Under the pieces are notes generated by a model that was not told where the DNA came from, did no database searches, and worked only from the letters and a program-made list of their open reading frames with translations. Below, piece after piece: positions 26,213 to 36,306 of a stretch of DNA of 64,000 bases. Both the position numbers and the translations under genes were made by a program. Source of the DNA: Chromohalobacter sp. 11-W (GTDB taxonomy: Bacteria; Pseudomonadota; Gammaproteobacteria; Pseudomonadales; Halomonadaceae); the NCBI RefSeq assembly GCF_029889905.1, contig NZ_JARANZ010000001.1:186001-250000 (forward strand). Reading direction: 5' to 3'. Within the stretch, counting starts at the first letter, position 1. The number at the start of each line of letters is the position of its first letter.

Positions 26213-27544
26213 ATGCCTACTTACATGACTTCCCCTAATGTCTCCGGGCCCGCACCCAGCGCTGCCGAATGGCTGGGCCGGGGCTATGCCGATGATCACA
26301 ACGCCACCGCCGCCTCGGATACGCTCTTGATCAACGAGCAGTCGCGCCTACTCGAAACGCAGGGGCGGCGCATCATCAAGTTCGGGTTCGGCCAATCGCC
26401 GTTTCCGGTCTTCGCCCCGGCGGTGGAGACGCTGGCCGAACACGCCGCCGACAAGACTTATCTGCCAGTGCAGGGTATGGCGACGTTGCGCGAACAGGTG
26501 GCGGCTTTCCATCGCCACCTGGAGGGCACCGATTGGCGAGCCGAACGCGTGTTGATCGCCCCGGGGAGCAAACTGCTGCTGTTTGCGCTGATGAAGGCCC
26601 TGCCACGCGCCGAAGTGCTCATTCCGGCGCCGGCCTGGGTCTCTTATGCGCCACAAGCGCGACTCGCGGGGCAGCCGGCGGTACGTCTGGAAACAAGCTT
26701 CGATAGCCGCTGGCTGGTCACACCGGCACAGCTTGACCGGCATTGCCGCGCGCATGGCCCCGGTCTGCGGCTGTTGATCCTCAATGCGCCGGGCAATCCT
26801 ACCGGCCTGTCGTATGCGCCTGAGATGCAGCGTGAGCTGGCCGCGGTAGCCAAGCGACACGGTGTGTTGGTGCTCTCTGATGAGATCTACGGGCCGCTCG
26901 ATCATCGTGGGGCACATCGCCCATTTGCACACGATTATCCCGACGGCACTCTGACGACCAGCGGGCTTTCCAAGTGGTGTGGTGCGGGTGGTTGGCGCCT
27001 GGGCGTGTTGAATGTGCCCGAGGCGCTGGGCGATGAGTTGCTCACACGCTTGCTGGGTATCGCCTCGGAAACCTGGTCGAGCGTGGCGAGTCCGGTCCAG
27101 GCGGCGGCGATCACTGCGTATAGCATCACGCCAGCGCTGGAGACGTATCTCGAGGCCCAGCGGCAGTGGCTGAGCACGATCGGGCAATGGTGCGCGCAAC
27201 GCCTCGCAGCGGCCGGGGTTCGCACGCATGCGCCGGATGGCGGCTTCTATCTGTTCCCCGATTTCAGCGCATACCGCGAGACACTACGAGCGCGTGGGAT
27301 TACCACTAGTTCCGAGCTGACCGCGACGCTGCTCGAAGAGGCAGGTATCGCGCTCTTGCCGGGCAGTGCGTTTGGCTGCGAAGCGACGCAACTGACGACG
27401 CGTTTGGCCTATGTAGACTTCGATGGCGCGGCGCTTTTGGAGCGCGACTGCCCCGACGATCCCGAATCGGCGATGGCCGCGCCTGAGCTTGCCACGGTGC
27501 GTCATGGGCTCGAGGCGTTGACGGCCTGGTTGGGTGCTGTTTGA
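26213..27544 (+). CDS. Class I/II PLP-dependent aminotransferase
   Basis: The start at 26213 follows CAGGAG. 443 residues of fold type I aminotransferase: IKFGFGQSPFPVF near the start, LNAPGNPTGLSY at about 200, LSDEIYG with the PLP Asp, and the PLP lysine in SGLSKWCGAGGWRLG near 257. Broad aspartate/aromatic-type family; the amino donor is unknown. The neighbouring RpiR-SIS regulator and pxp genes suggest amino acid or amino-sugar metabolism, but this is weak inference. Confidence 0.88.
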   Translation: MPTYMTSPNVSGPAPSAAEWLGRGYADDHNATAASDTLLINEQSRLLETQGRRIIKFGFGQSPFPVFAPAVETLAEHAADKTYLPVQGMATLREQVAAFHRHLEGTDWRAERVLIAPGSKLLLFALMKALPRAEVLIPAPAWVSYAPQARLAGQPAVRLETSFDSRWLVTPAQLDRHCRAHGPGLRLLILNAPGNPTGLSYAPEMQRELAAVAKRHGVLVLSDEIYGPLDHRGAHRPFAHDYPDGTLTTSGLSKWCGAGGWRLGVLNVPEALGDELLTRLLGIASETWSSVASPVQAAAITAYSITPALETYLEAQRQWLSTIGQWCAQRLAAAGVRTHAPDGGFYLFPDFSAYRETLRARGITTSSELTATLLEEAGIALLPGSAFGCEATQLTTRLAYVDFDGAALLERDCPDDPESAMAAPELATVRHGLEALTAWLGAV

Positions 27545-27634
27545 ATGTTCACACTCTGTTACATAAAAAATGTGAACTCACCCACTACGCTGGCGTCACA
27601 ATGGCCACGCACACGTAATAACCTGGAGGTATTC

Positions 27635-28030
27635 ATGCAAAGGATCACTGCTCTTGTTTCAGCGGCTATGCTGACGACCGGACTGGTAGCGGCACAGACT
27701 GCCATGGCACAGCAGGAAGACCCGGCAGCAAGCGGGACAACCCAGACTCAGGGTGCGTCCTCTAAAGATTTTTCTGACGAACAACTTCAGCAGTTCGCCG
27801 ATGCGTCTGAGGAAATCGCGCAAGTTTCCCAGAAGTATACCAAGCAGCTTCAGAATGCGGATGACGAAGCCAAGCAGAAAGAGCTTCGTGAAAAAGCCAA
27901 TGAAGAGATGGTCAGCGTTGTCGAAGACAGCGGCATGAGCGTTGAAGAGTTCAACTCGATTGGCCAGGCGATCCAGCAGGATCCCGAGCTCATGAAGCGC
28001 GTTCAGGGCATGGTCCAAGGCCAGCAGTAA
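27635..28030 (+). CDS. DUF4168 exported protein
   Basis: The start at 27635 follows TGGAGGT. 131 residues: a signal peptide (MQRITALVSAAMLTTGLVAA...AMAQQ), a low-complexity linker, then a charged helical domain FSDEQLQQFADASEEIAQVSQ and GMSVEEFNSIGQAIQQDPEL, typical of DUF4168. Function unknown; often seen with stress proteins. It has its own terminator. Confidence 0.85.
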   Translation: MQRITALVSAAMLTTGLVAAQTAMAQQEDPAASGTTQTQGASSKDFSDEQLQQFADASEEIAQVSQKYTKQLQNADDEAKQKELREKANEEMVSVVEDSGMSVEEFNSIGQAIQQDPELMKRVQGMVQGQQ

Positions 28031-28097
28031 GCGAGCCGGATATTGCAGTATCGTCGCGCTTAGCGTCGATGCCAAGTGATACGAGTTTCGCAAAAGA

Positions 28098-28120
28098 GGC
28101 CACCTTCGGGTGGTCTTTTT
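28098..28120 (+). terminator. Rho-independent terminator of the DUF4168 gene
   Basis: GGCCACC-TTCG-GGTGGTC stem-loop (one G-U pair) followed by TTTTT, about 70 bp after the stop. Confidence 0.85.
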
Positions 28121-28188
28121 CGTGTTGAGCGTTCTCGAGGAGGTCTCGAGAGCGGCTCGTGAGTTCATATGCGCCGCCAAGTCGACAT

Positions 28189-28216
28189 GAAAAAGGCCCG
28201 CCACGATGGCGGGCCT
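28189..28216 (-). terminator. Rho-independent terminator of the PRC-barrel gene
   Basis: On the minus strand, GGCCCGCCATCGTGGCGGGCC is a stem with a short loop followed by TTTTTC. It lies 40 bp past the stop of the PRC-barrel gene. Confidence 0.85.
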
Positions 28217-28255
28217 TCTCATGCTTTCACCCTTTATGGGCGCAGAACCTGACGA

Positions 28256-28774
28256 TCAGTCGCTGATGGCATCGCTGGCATCGTCCAGCAAATCGGCGGT
28301 GGCCGACTTGGTGCTCTGCCAAGCGCTTTCGGCGCCTTGCTTGGTATCTTGCCATGCTTGGCGGGCCTGCCCTTTGGCATCCTGCCACCAGTCGTTATCG
28401 TACTCAGGTAGCTTGGCGACATCATCGCGCGTCATGTCGAGCGTGACGCGATAGTCCAAGTCGTCGAGATCGTCGGCGTTTTGTGTGTCGAGGGTGAAGT
28501 TGTCGCGATCAACAACGCGATGCGTATCGCCGAGATCGAGAACGCCTCCGGTTTCGATGACCAAGGCTTGGACGCTCATGTCCTCGCCCAGCAGCACGTC
28601 CTCGACGTCACCCACGTCTTCGTTGGGGTTTTCCGAGAGGAAAACATCGGCATCCATCAGCTCATCGCCTGAGTAGAGCCCTTGGGGTTGCGAATCGGCA
28701 ACGGCCAATCCCGTTAGCCCGATACCCCCGATGAGAATGGCGGTTTGCGTCATGCGATGCAGTGAGTGGCGCAT
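28256..28774 (-). CDS. PRC-barrel domain exported protein
   Basis: 172 residues. A signal peptide (ILIGGIGLTGLAVADS) precedes a PRC-barrel-like region, YSGDELMDADVFLSENPNEDVG and VQALVIETGGVLDLGDTHRVV. The C-terminus is Trp/Gln/Ala rich (WWQDAKGQARQAWQDTKQGA), probably an amphipathic helix. Similar proteins are surface or periplasmic and of unknown role. It is in the same direction as the CsbD gene upstream. Confidence 0.8.
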   Translation of the reverse strand: MRHSLHRMTQTAILIGGIGLTGLAVADSQPQGLYSGDELMDADVFLSENPNEDVGDVEDVLLGEDMSVQALVIETGGVLDLGDTHRVVDRDNFTLDTQNADDLDDLDYRVTLDMTRDDVAKLPEYDNDWWQDAKGQARQAWQDTKQGAESAWQSTKSATADLLDDASDAISD

Positions 28775-28840
28775 TGAGAAGCTCCTTCTTCGTCGGTTCT
28801 ATCTATTCGACGGATGTCGAATCGCTGGCGAGATGGGTAC

Positions 28841-29038
28841 TTAGATCGAACGAGCCCAGTCATCGGCGCGCTTTTCGGCTTCTTCCTTGGTGATCCCGTA
28901 TTTGGCCTGCAGCTTGCCGATCAATTGATCGCGCTTGCCGGCGACTTGGTCGAGTTCATCGTCGGTCATTTCGCCCCAGGACGCTTTGGCCTTGCCTTTG
29001 ACCTCGGTCCAACGGCCTTCTATCTGATCCCAATTCAT
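28841..29038 (-). CDS. CsbD-family stress-response protein
   Basis: 65 residues, the whole CsbD family fold: MNWDQIEGRWTEVKGKAKASWG then DELDQVAGKRDQLIGKLQAKYG, as in YjbJ. A GGAGG site lies 6 bp before the ATG. YjbJ-type proteins are small, abundant, stress-induced and of unknown biochemical role. It probably shares stress control with the neighbouring DUF4168 and PRC-barrel genes. Confidence 0.93.
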   Translation of the reverse strand: MNWDQIEGRWTEVKGKAKASWGEMTDDELDQVAGKRDQLIGKLQAKYGITKEEAEKRADDWARSI

Positions 29039-29157
29039 GGCGGTTCCTCCTGAACGTTTGCCAACAACGCGAGCGCTTCCTGCGCGTCGCGTCCATTACG
29101 AAGAATAACAGAGATGTGTGCTTTGACAATTACATGCCATGCGCCAGGACACACACG

Positions 29158-30033
29158 CTACATGAACAGCGCCAGCAGCAGCGGCACGTAAATGAAGGCT
29201 AGTAATGTGGAGCAGAACACCAGGCTGGCAACATATTGCGGTTCGCGCCGTGAACGTTGCGCGAAGAGATAGTTGTAGACGGCTACCGGCATGCTCATTT
29301 GCAGCACGAGCACGCTCTGCGCCAAGGGCGGGAGGTTTAGCAGCCAGCCCACGCCGAAGGCCACGCACACGGCGAGCGCCGTGCGCAGCAGGCTGAAGGC
29401 GAGCCCCGAGGACAGGCTGCGTACCTGGATGTTGGCCAGCGAGACGCCGAGGGTGATCAGCATCAAGGGGACGGTGAAGCCGGAGATCAGCTCTACCGTG
29501 TTGTCGATCCACAACGGCAGGTCGGTATCCGTCAGCAGGATGGCCACCGACAGCAGAATGCTATACACGGTAGGCGTGCGCAGCAGGCTCTTCAGCGGAT
29601 TGCTGCGGCTGATCATCATCACGCCGAAGGTGAACTGCACCAGGGCGACCGTCACCATCACGGTGATGGCATAGGCGAAGCCCTCGCTGCCAAACGCATA
29701 CAGCGCCACCGGCAAGCCCATATTGCCGGTGTTGGGATACATCATGGGCGCCAATAGCACGCGCCAGTTCTTGCGCAGCAGTAGCGCCATCAGCCAGGTA
29801 GCCAGCGCCATGATCAGAAGCACGCCCAGCGTACTCAGCATGGTACGCCCGAAGGTGTGGGCATCGATGTTGGCGCCGGAGAGCGAGGCGAGAATCAACG
29901 ATGGCGTGCCGACGTTGAAGACCAGTTTGGTGACAAAGTCAGTGGGATACGCGTATCCCAGGCGTATCCAGAAAAATCCGATACTGGCGCCCACGAACAC
30001 GGGAGCCATGACAGCGAAGAGTTGGGCGAGCAT
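29158..30033 (-). CDS. AEC-family (auxin efflux carrier-like) permease
   Basis: The start at 30033 (MLAQLFAVMAPVFVGASIGFF) is chosen because the upstream extension is hydrophilic. 291 residues with about 8-10 hydrophobic helices. Family features are a GTPSLILASLSGANID segment near helix 2, PNTGNMGLPVALYAFG near the middle, and PLMLITLGVSLA toward the end. AEC members transport small carboxylates or export metabolites. It is divergent from the ABC exporter gene. Substrate unknown. Confidence 0.88.
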   Translation of the reverse strand: MLAQLFAVMAPVFVGASIGFFWIRLGYAYPTDFVTKLVFNVGTPSLILASLSGANIDAHTFGRTMLSTLGVLLIMALATWLMALLLRKNWRVLLAPMMYPNTGNMGLPVALYAFGSEGFAYAITVMVTVALVQFTFGVMMISRSNPLKSLLRTPTVYSILLSVAILLTDTDLPLWIDNTVELISGFTVPLMLITLGVSLANIQVRSLSSGLAFSLLRTALAVCVAFGVGWLLNLPPLAQSVLVLQMSMPVAVYNYLFAQRSRREPQYVASLVFCSTLLAFIYVPLLLALFM

Positions 30034-30297
30034 GCGCGAGCCTGATTCAGGGTCTGCGTCCACGGTGCGGAGGTGGACGGGACGATGTTGAACGCGACTA
30101 TGAGGGTCGCGGAAAGTGCCATATGGGGTGCTATTGTCGCCAATCGTGGTGAATCGTTGCAACGTGCATACGAAAACGAGAATCCTTTACCTTGACGTGG
30201 CGCGAGAATTGGCAAGAATCGTGGACCACACTGACACTCATCGGCGTCGCGTATAACGCGGCGCGTCGCCACCTTCAAAAAACGTTTAGAGAACTGC

Positions 30298-31971
30298 ATG
30301 GAACTTTTGCGCGTCGTCTATCGCGATTACCGCTGGCCGTTCATCGGCGTCATGGTGTTGAGCCTGGCCAGCGCGGGGCTCGGTATCGGGGTCATCGCCT
30401 TCATCAACCAGTACTTGATCGAGGCCCAAGGCGACCCGCTTCTGGTACTGCCTCAGTTCCTGGGGCTGATCGCTTTGCTGCTGGCGGTCACGCTCGGTTC
30501 GCAATTGGCGCTGACCGTGCTTGGCCACCATTTCGTCTATCGACTGCGCGGGCGTCTCATCAAGCGGATTCTGGATACCGACATCGAACGGCTCGAGCGT
30601 CTGGGGAGCGCGCACCTGCTGGCAAGTTTATCCAGCGACATTCGTAATATCACCATCGCTTTCGTGCGACTTCCCGAACTGGTGCAGGGGGTGATCCTGA
30701 CGCTGGGCTCGGCCGCTTATCTGGCCTGGCTCTCGCCGGGGATGCTGTTCATCACCGCGCTTTGGGTGGCGGTGACCGTGGTGGGGGGCTGGTATCTGGT
30801 GTCGCATGTGTACCGCCATCTGGGGCAGGTGCGTGATACCGAGGACCGGCTCTACAAGGATTACGAGGCGGTGATCGACGGCCGCAAGGAACTGGCGCTC
30901 AATCGCGACCGTGCCCGGGCGCTTTACGAGGATGTCTACGAGCGCGATGCCAAGGCCTATCGGCATCACATCATCCGCTCCGATACCTTCCACCTGAGCG
31001 CGGTGAACTGGTCGAACATCATGATGCTGGGCGCCATCGGCATGGTGTTCTTCCTCGCCAATGGCCTGGGGTGGGCCAACACCAATGTGGCGGCGACCTA
31101 TTCGCTGACGCTGTTGTTCCTGCGCACGCCCTTGATCCAGGCGGTCGGGGCATTGCCCACGCTGTTGAGTGCCCAGGTCGCCTTCGACAAGCTCAAGACA
31201 CTGGAATTGACCGAGTATCGTGCCGAGTTCGGCGAGAACGCCGCGCATGGCGACTGGCAGACACTGGAACTGCGCGGCGTGACCTTTGCCTATGCAGCGG
31301 GCGAGCATGGCCGAGGGTTTGAAGTGGGCCCGGTCGATCTCACCTTATCGCGCGGTGAGCTGGTATTCCTGATCGGTGGCAACGGCAGTGGCAAATCGAC
31401 GCTGGCGCGCCTGCTGACCGGGCTTTATCAACCATATGCTGGCGAGATCTTCATCGATGGTACCCCCGTGGACGAGGCTGGCTGGCAGGCGTTTCGTAGC
31501 CGCTTCGCTGCCGTATTCACCGACTTTCATCTCTTCGATCAGGTGATCGGCCCTGATGGCGAGGCGCCCGATACGGCTTTGACCGAAGCCTGGATTGCGC
31601 GCCTGGGCATGGGCGAGAAGCTGCATTTCGATGGCTGGCGGGTCACCGACACGCAGCTTTCCCAAGGGCAGCGCAAGCGCCTGGCGTTGCTGCTGGCGGT
31701 GGCCGAACAGCGCGATATCCTACTGCTCGACGAATGGGCGGCGGACCAGGACCCGCAGTTCCGGCGCATTTTCTACCGCGAGCTGCTGCCCTTGCTGCGC
31801 GAACACGGCAAGACCGTCTTCGCCATTAGCCACGACGATCACTACTTCCAGCACGCCGACAGGCTATTGGAAATGCGCGCGGGGCAGTTGAGCGAATTGA
31901 CTGGCGATATGCGTGAGCGGGTGAGTCGCGACGCCGTGGCACGGCTCGAAGACACATCAGGCAACGTGTGA
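30298..31971 (+). CDS. Cyclic-peptide/siderophore-type ABC exporter (SyrD/PvdE-like)
   Basis: 557 residues: a membrane domain with about six helices in residues 10-300, then an ATPase with Walker [15 protein letters not shown] near 362, a variant signature [12 protein letters not shown] near 455 and Walker [14 protein letters not shown]. The DEWAADQDP motif and overall length fit the cyclic-peptide-export family (SyrD, PvdE), which exports non-ribosomal peptides or siderophore precursors. Being 130 bp upstream of a siderophore receptor gene on the same strand, it probably exports the siderophore made by the dfo-like genes. Confidence 0.85.
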   Translation: MELLRVVYRDYRWPFIGVMVLSLASAGLGIGVIAFINQYLIEAQGDPLLVLPQFLGLIALLLAVTLGSQLALTVLGHHFVYRLRGRLIKRILDTDIERLERLGSAHLLASLSSDIRNITIAFVRLPELVQGVILTLGSAAYLAWLSPGMLFITALWVAVTVVGGWYLVSHVYRHLGQVRDTEDRLYKDYEAVIDGRKELALNRDRARALYEDVYERDAKAYRHHIIRSDTFHLSAVNWSNIMMLGAIGMVFFLANGLGWANTNVAATYSLTLLFLRTPLIQAVGALPTLLSAQVAFDKLKTLELTEYRAEFGENAAHGDWQTLELRGVTFAYAAGEHGRGFEVGPVDLTLSRGELVFLIGGNGSGKSTLARLLTGLYQPYAGEIFIDGTPVDEAGWQAFRSRFAAVFTDFHLFDQVIGPDGEAPDTALTEAWIARLGMGEKLHFDGWRVTDTQLSQGQRKRLALLLAVAEQRDILLLDEWAADQDPQFRRIFYRELLPLLREHGKTVFAISHDDHYFQHADRLLEMRAGQLSELTGDMRERVSRDAVARLEDTSGNV

Positions 31972-32019
31972 GAGGGAAGAAGAGGTCAGCGTTGAAGGCT
32001 CGCCATTGTGAAAACAAAT

Positions 32020-32038
32020 CACAATTCTTATCATATGC
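32020..32038. promoter_or_regulatory. Fur-box-like sequence upstream of the TonB receptor
   Basis: On the minus strand the 19-mer holds ATGATAA and matches the classical Fur consensus at about 12 of 19 positions by eye. It lies 63 bp before the receptor start. Confidence 0.5.
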
Positions 32039-32100
32039 GATAGGCTTTGCTTGACGCGCGCTCCCAGCCGCCTGCTAATAAAATTTCACAAGGAAACCTC

Positions 32101-34167
32101 ATGTCCCGCTCCCTCTCCCCATCGCAGCCGATCAACGTGTTGTCGTCCACGGCACGTCGCCTGGCCATGGCATCGCTGCTGCTGAGCTGCCCGCTAGCGG
32201 CGCAGGCACAAGACAACGCGCCCCAGACCGATACGGTGGTCGTGACCGCGACGGCACTCAAGGTGGCGATGCCGCTTGCCGAGACGCCGCGTTCGGTCTC
32301 CAGCGTGAGCCGAGAAGAACTCGAAGCGCGTAACGTCCAGAGCCTCGACGAGACGTTTCGCTACCGGGCCGGTGTACTGTCTGGCATGTATGGCTCGGAC
32401 AACAACACGGATTGGTTCAAGGTCAGGGGCTTTGATCAGGCAACCTACCAAGATGGCCTACGTATTTATCGAACTGGTTACTATCAGTGGTTGCCCGAGC
32501 CCTATGGTTTGGAGAGTGTCGATGTATTCAAAGGGCCAGCGTCGATCCTCTATGGCGAAGCGCCCTCGGGGGGGATCATCAATGCCGTGAGCAAGCGTCC
32601 CACCGCTGAGAAACGAGGTGAGATCGAGATCCAAGCCGGTAACCGCAATCATCGCCAGTTCGGGATCGATACATCAGGACCCGTAACCGAAAGCGGCGAT
32701 GTGCGCTACCGTTTCGTGGGACTTTACAAGGAACGTGATGGCGTTCTGGATGGCACTGATAATGAGCGGGTCTACTTCGCGCCAAGTCTCGAGTGGGATA
32801 TCTCCGATGACACTCAACTGACCGTGCTGGCCAGCTACCAGAAGGACGATGGAGTTCCCGAAAACCCCTTCAAGCTTGCCTATGGCACGGTGCAGGACAC
32901 GCCGTTCGGCAAGGTGGATCCGGAGACCAACTACGGGGCGTCTGACTACGACAAGGACGAGCATACCCAGACGGCCATTGGTTACGAATTCAAGCACCAA
33001 CTCGATGACACTTGGAAATTCGAGCAGGATCTCCGCTATAGCCATCTCGATCTAGACCTGCGTAGTACCTACATCTTGTCACGTGTTGATGAGCGCACAG
33101 CTACTCGTGGCCATCTGCAGCGTGATGGAGATATAGACAGCGTTACCATCGACAACCGAATGGTCGGTAAGTGGTACACCGATCGTACGGAAAATACCTT
33201 GCTAGTCGGGGTGGATTATCAAGATCTCAGTCTCGATGGCAAGGAATATGATAGTGATTTTAGTGGTTATGACACCGTCGGTATCTTCGAGCCTGACACG
33301 AGCATTACGCCGGTGCCTGATAGTCAATTGACCGGCAGACAGATCGATAAGCAACAACTTGGCGTTTATGTGCAGGACCAACTGCGCATTGATGACCGCT
33401 GGGTGCTGTTGGGCAGTGTCCGGCATGATAGCGCTGATGTGAAAAATGTTGATGGGAGCACGGATGTCACGGTCGACGAGACTCAGTCCGAGACATCTTT
33501 CTCCGGTGGTATCATGTACTTGGGTAATAACGGTGTGAGTCCTTATATCAGTTATACCGAATCATTCAGACCAAGTGCCAATACTAGCAATGCCAACGGC
33601 GCGATTTTCGAAGCGATTGAGGGCCGACAGTGGGAAGCGGGTGTCAAGTACGCGCCTTCGAGCTGGGATGGCTATGTGTCGGCCGCAGTGTTCGATATTA
33701 AAGAGTCCAACTCCTTTGCTACGACGCCTGCAGGATATCAAACGCAGGAAGGTGAGAAGACCTCTACCGGTTTTGAGTTAGAAGGTGTGGGCTATCTCAC
33801 GGATTCACTCAAGCTGACAGCCGCTTATACTTATACGGATGCACGTGATGAAGATGACAACCGTGCGGCGCTGATTCCACGCCATATGGCATCCACGTGG
33901 TTGGACTACGATTTCGAAGGGACCGCCTTGAATGGGCTGGCAGTCGGTGCCGGGATTCGCCATGTAGGAGAGTCGGTCGATGGCAGTATCACCGTGCCTG
34001 ACTACACCGTGGGAGACGCTATGGCGAGTTACGCTTTCAACAACCATTGGACCGCTCAGGTTAACGTCAACAACATCACCGACGAAGAGTATGTCGCTAG
34101 TTGTGATTTCTGGTGCTACTACGGCGAGTCGCGCAGTGTAATCGGCAGCCTCAAGTATCGTTGGTAA
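32101..34167 (+). CDS. TonB-dependent siderophore receptor, FhuA/FoxA type
   Basis: The start at 32101 follows AAGGA. 688 residues: a signal peptide ending near AAQAQD, a TonB-box-like DTVVVTAT, a plug domain (PRSVSSVSREELEARNVQSL; FKVRGFDQATYQDGLR; VFKGPASILYGEAPSGGIIN) and a beta-barrel ending in aromatic KYRW. The late VASCDFWCYYGESRSV disulfide-like motif is shared with ferrichrome/ferrioxamine receptors such as FhuA and FoxA. Together with the DFO-like biosynthesis genes, it is probably the ferric hydroxamate receptor. It is convergent with fhuB. Confidence 0.9.
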   Translation: MSRSLSPSQPINVLSSTARRLAMASLLLSCPLAAQAQDNAPQTDTVVVTATALKVAMPLAETPRSVSSVSREELEARNVQSLDETFRYRAGVLSGMYGSDNNTDWFKVRGFDQATYQDGLRIYRTGYYQWLPEPYGLESVDVFKGPASILYGEAPSGGIINAVSKRPTAEKRGEIEIQAGNRNHRQFGIDTSGPVTESGDVRYRFVGLYKERDGVLDGTDNERVYFAPSLEWDISDDTQLTVLASYQKDDGVPENPFKLAYGTVQDTPFGKVDPETNYGASDYDKDEHTQTAIGYEFKHQLDDTWKFEQDLRYSHLDLDLRSTYILSRVDERTATRGHLQRDGDIDSVTIDNRMVGKWYTDRTENTLLVGVDYQDLSLDGKEYDSDFSGYDTVGIFEPDTSITPVPDSQLTGRQIDKQQLGVYVQDQLRIDDRWVLLGSVRHDSADVKNVDGSTDVTVDETQSETSFSGGIMYLGNNGVSPYISYTESFRPSANTSNANGAIFEAIEGRQWEAGVKYAPSSWDGYVSAAVFDIKESNSFATTPAGYQTQEGEKTSTGFELEGVGYLTDSLKLTAAYTYTDARDEDDNRAALIPRHMASTWLDYDFEGTALNGLAVGAGIRHVGESVDGSITVPDYTVGDAMASYAFNNHWTAQVNVNNITDEEYVASCDFWCYYGESRSVIGSLKYRW

Positions 34168-34202
34168 GCGTCACGTTATAAGAAGCCAGAAAGAAGAGTA
34201 AG

Positions 34203-34232
34203 AAAATGGCCCGGGAATCCCCGGGCCATTTT
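34203..34232. terminator. Bidirectional terminator between receptor gene and fhuB
   Basis: Perfect 13-bp arms AAAATGGCCCGGG at 34203-34215 and the complement at 34220-34232, with A/T ends giving a T-run on both strands. Fits termination of the receptor gene and of the fhuCDB operon. Confidence 0.88.
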
Positions 34233-34268
34233 GATTGATTGTCATATTTCACATGCCGAGACTATTTT

Positions 34269-34289
34269 CTTCCATCTTCCATCTTCCAT
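34269..34289. repeat. Three tandem CTTCCAT heptamers
   Basis: Exact head-to-tail 7-bp units at 34269-34275, 34276-34282 and 34283-34289, followed by a partial CTTC. They lie 8 bp past the fhuB stop; copy number could vary between strains. Confidence 0.8.
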
Positions 34290-34296
34290 CTTCTCT

Positions 34297-36306
34297 CTAC
34301 AGCTTCCTCAGCGACCACATGAAGTAGGCGCCGCCGAGCAGCGAGGACATCAAGCCGGCGGGAATTTCCTGCGGGAACAGCCACTGACGCCCCAGCCAGT
34401 CGGCCAGCACCATCAAGAGCGCCCCCAGCAGGGCGGCGGCGAGCAGGTGTGCGCGTGCTCGTGACGCACCCAGCAGGCGTGCCATATGCGGTGCCAGCAG
34501 GCCGACGAAGGACAGTGGCCCGATCACCAATGTCGCGGCGGCGGTGAGCAGGGCGACGACGCCGAGCAAGGAAAGGCGCGCCCGGTTGACGTTGACCCCC
34601 AGCGCGCGGGCGCTGGAGTTGCCCATCGGCAATAGATCAAGCCAGCGGGCCAGGCATTGCAATGCCAGCGTCAACACCACGGCACTGGCGACCACCACGA
34701 TGGCCAGTGAAGTGTCGACGTAGTAGGTCGAGCCCGACATCCAGGCCAGAAGTTGCTGCGTGCGAGGGTCGCCGTTGGCGAGCACGATGCTGCGTAGCGG
34801 ATCGAATAGCGCGGTGATGGCGATGCCCGTCAACAGTACGCGCTCCGGCTGAAAACCGCTGCGACGGTTGATCAGTAGCAGGATGCCTAACGTCGCCAAC
34901 GCGCTCAGGGTGCCGGCGAGCAGTAGCATCGGCAGGCCTACGCCGGGTACGAACAGCACCACGCCGATCAGGCCGATGGCGGTACCACCGCTGATCCCCA
35001 CGACTTCCGGACTGGCCATGGGGTTGCCGGTCACGCGTTGTATCAAGGTCCCGGCCAAGGCCAACAGCGTGCCGGCGCCCGCCGCCGCTAGCGTGCGCGG
35101 CAAGCGCCATTCATGCGTGGCGTGCCACACCGACCACGAGGGCCAGGCCCAGCCCTCGCTATTCTGGCCGAGCAACAAGGAAGCCGCGAGCGCGATCGTG
35201 AGTGCCAGCCCCAAGGCCATCAGCAAGCGGCCGGGGTGGCGACGACGTGGCGCCGTCAGCATGGGCGCTGCATGCGGACGGTCGCCCCCCAGCTTGAGGC
35301 GCGGAATCAGCCATAACAGCAGTGGTGCCCCTAGGGCGGCGGTCGTCGCGCCGGTGGGAATCATCGTGGGTAGCGAGCCGGAAAAGCGCTGCAAAAGCTG
35401 ATCGGTCGTGGTCAGCAGCAAGGCGCCTAAAATCGGTGCCCACAGCAAGCGTTGGGGCAGCGTGCGCGCGCCCAATAAACGGACGATGGCCGGTGCCGCC
35501 AAGCCGATGAAGCCAATGATGCCGATCACGCTGACCACACAGGCGGTGATGAAAACCGCCAGGCCGAGGCTCATCAATCGCAGATGCTTGAGCGAGACTC
35601 CCAGACTACGGGCGTTGACGTCGTCGAGCTCAAGGATCGCCAGCGGGCGCAGCATGAGCCCGGCCAGCACCAGCGCGATGGCCAGACGCGGGAGCAGGTA
35701 GAGCACGCCGTCCCAGCTATTCTGCGAAAGCGAACCCGCACCCCACACCATCAGGCCTCGTAGCTCTTCCTGGTGAAAGAGTATTAGCGTCGTGCTGACC
35801 GCCCCAAGGTAGAGATTGACCACCAATCCGGCGAGTACGACCACCATGGGCGCGAGGCCGCGTCGCCATGCCAATGCGAATACCAGCCCCATGGCCAGAC
35901 TGCCGCCCACTACGGCCACCCATTCGCGGCCGAGGAGGAGCAGGCCAGGGGCGAACAGCGTGGCGAGCAACAAGGCAAGTTGTGCCCCGGTGGCGACGCC
36001 GAGGGTCGTGGGGGCGGCCAAGGGGTTGCGCAACACTTGCTGCATCAAGACCCCGGCGATCCCCAGAGCGCCACCGGCCAGCAGGGCGATGGTCCAGCGT
36101 GGCAGCCAGCTGTAGTGCGTCAGCAACTGGTCGATGTTGCCTTCATCGGGGGCGAACAGCGCCTGTGCCCACTGCGCGACGGGTAGTTGCGTCGCCAGCG
36201 AGAGACCGCTCAGGGCGAGACACACCAGCGCGAGCAGTGTGCAGAGGCGCGCGGGGGTCAGCACAAAATGCGGGAACGGCAAAGAACGGGAGATCCAGTC
36301 ACGCAT
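34297..36306 (-). CDS. fhuB: Ferric hydroxamate ABC transporter permease (two fused FecCD domains)
   Basis: 669 residues, the length of E. coli FhuB, with two homologous FecCD halves (about 1-340 and 345-669) of some ten helices each. Each half repeats the pattern [22 protein letters not shown] / [19 protein letters not shown] and a late [16 protein letters not shown] or [13 protein letters not shown] segment that meets the ATPase. It forms the inner-membrane channel with FhuC and FhuD. It overlaps the fhuD end by 8 bp. Confidence 0.93.
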   Translation of the reverse strand: MRDWISRSLPFPHFVLTPARLCTLLALVCLALSGLSLATQLPVAQWAQALFAPDEGNIDQLLTHYSWLPRWTIALLAGGALGIAGVLMQQVLRNPLAAPTTLGVATGAQLALLLATLFAPGLLLLGREWVAVVGGSLAMGLVFALAWRRGLAPMVVVLAGLVVNLYLGAVSTTLILFHQEELRGLMVWGAGSLSQNSWDGVLYLLPRLAIALVLAGLMLRPLAILELDDVNARSLGVSLKHLRLMSLGLAVFITACVVSVIGIIGFIGLAAPAIVRLLGARTLPQRLLWAPILGALLLTTTDQLLQRFSGSLPTMIPTGATTAALGAPLLLWLIPRLKLGGDRPHAAPMLTAPRRRHPGRLLMALGLALTIALAASLLLGQNSEGWAWPSWSVWHATHEWRLPRTLAAAGAGTLLALAGTLIQRVTGNPMASPEVVGISGGTAIGLIGVVLFVPGVGLPMLLLAGTLSALATLGILLLINRRSGFQPERVLLTGIAITALFDPLRSIVLANGDPRTQQLLAWMSGSTYYVDTSLAIVVVASAVVLTLALQCLARWLDLLPMGNSSARALGVNVNRARLSLLGVVALLTAAATLVIGPLSFVGLLAPHMARLLGASRARAHLLAAALLGALLMVLADWLGRQWLFPQEIPAGLMSSLLGGAYFMWSLRKL

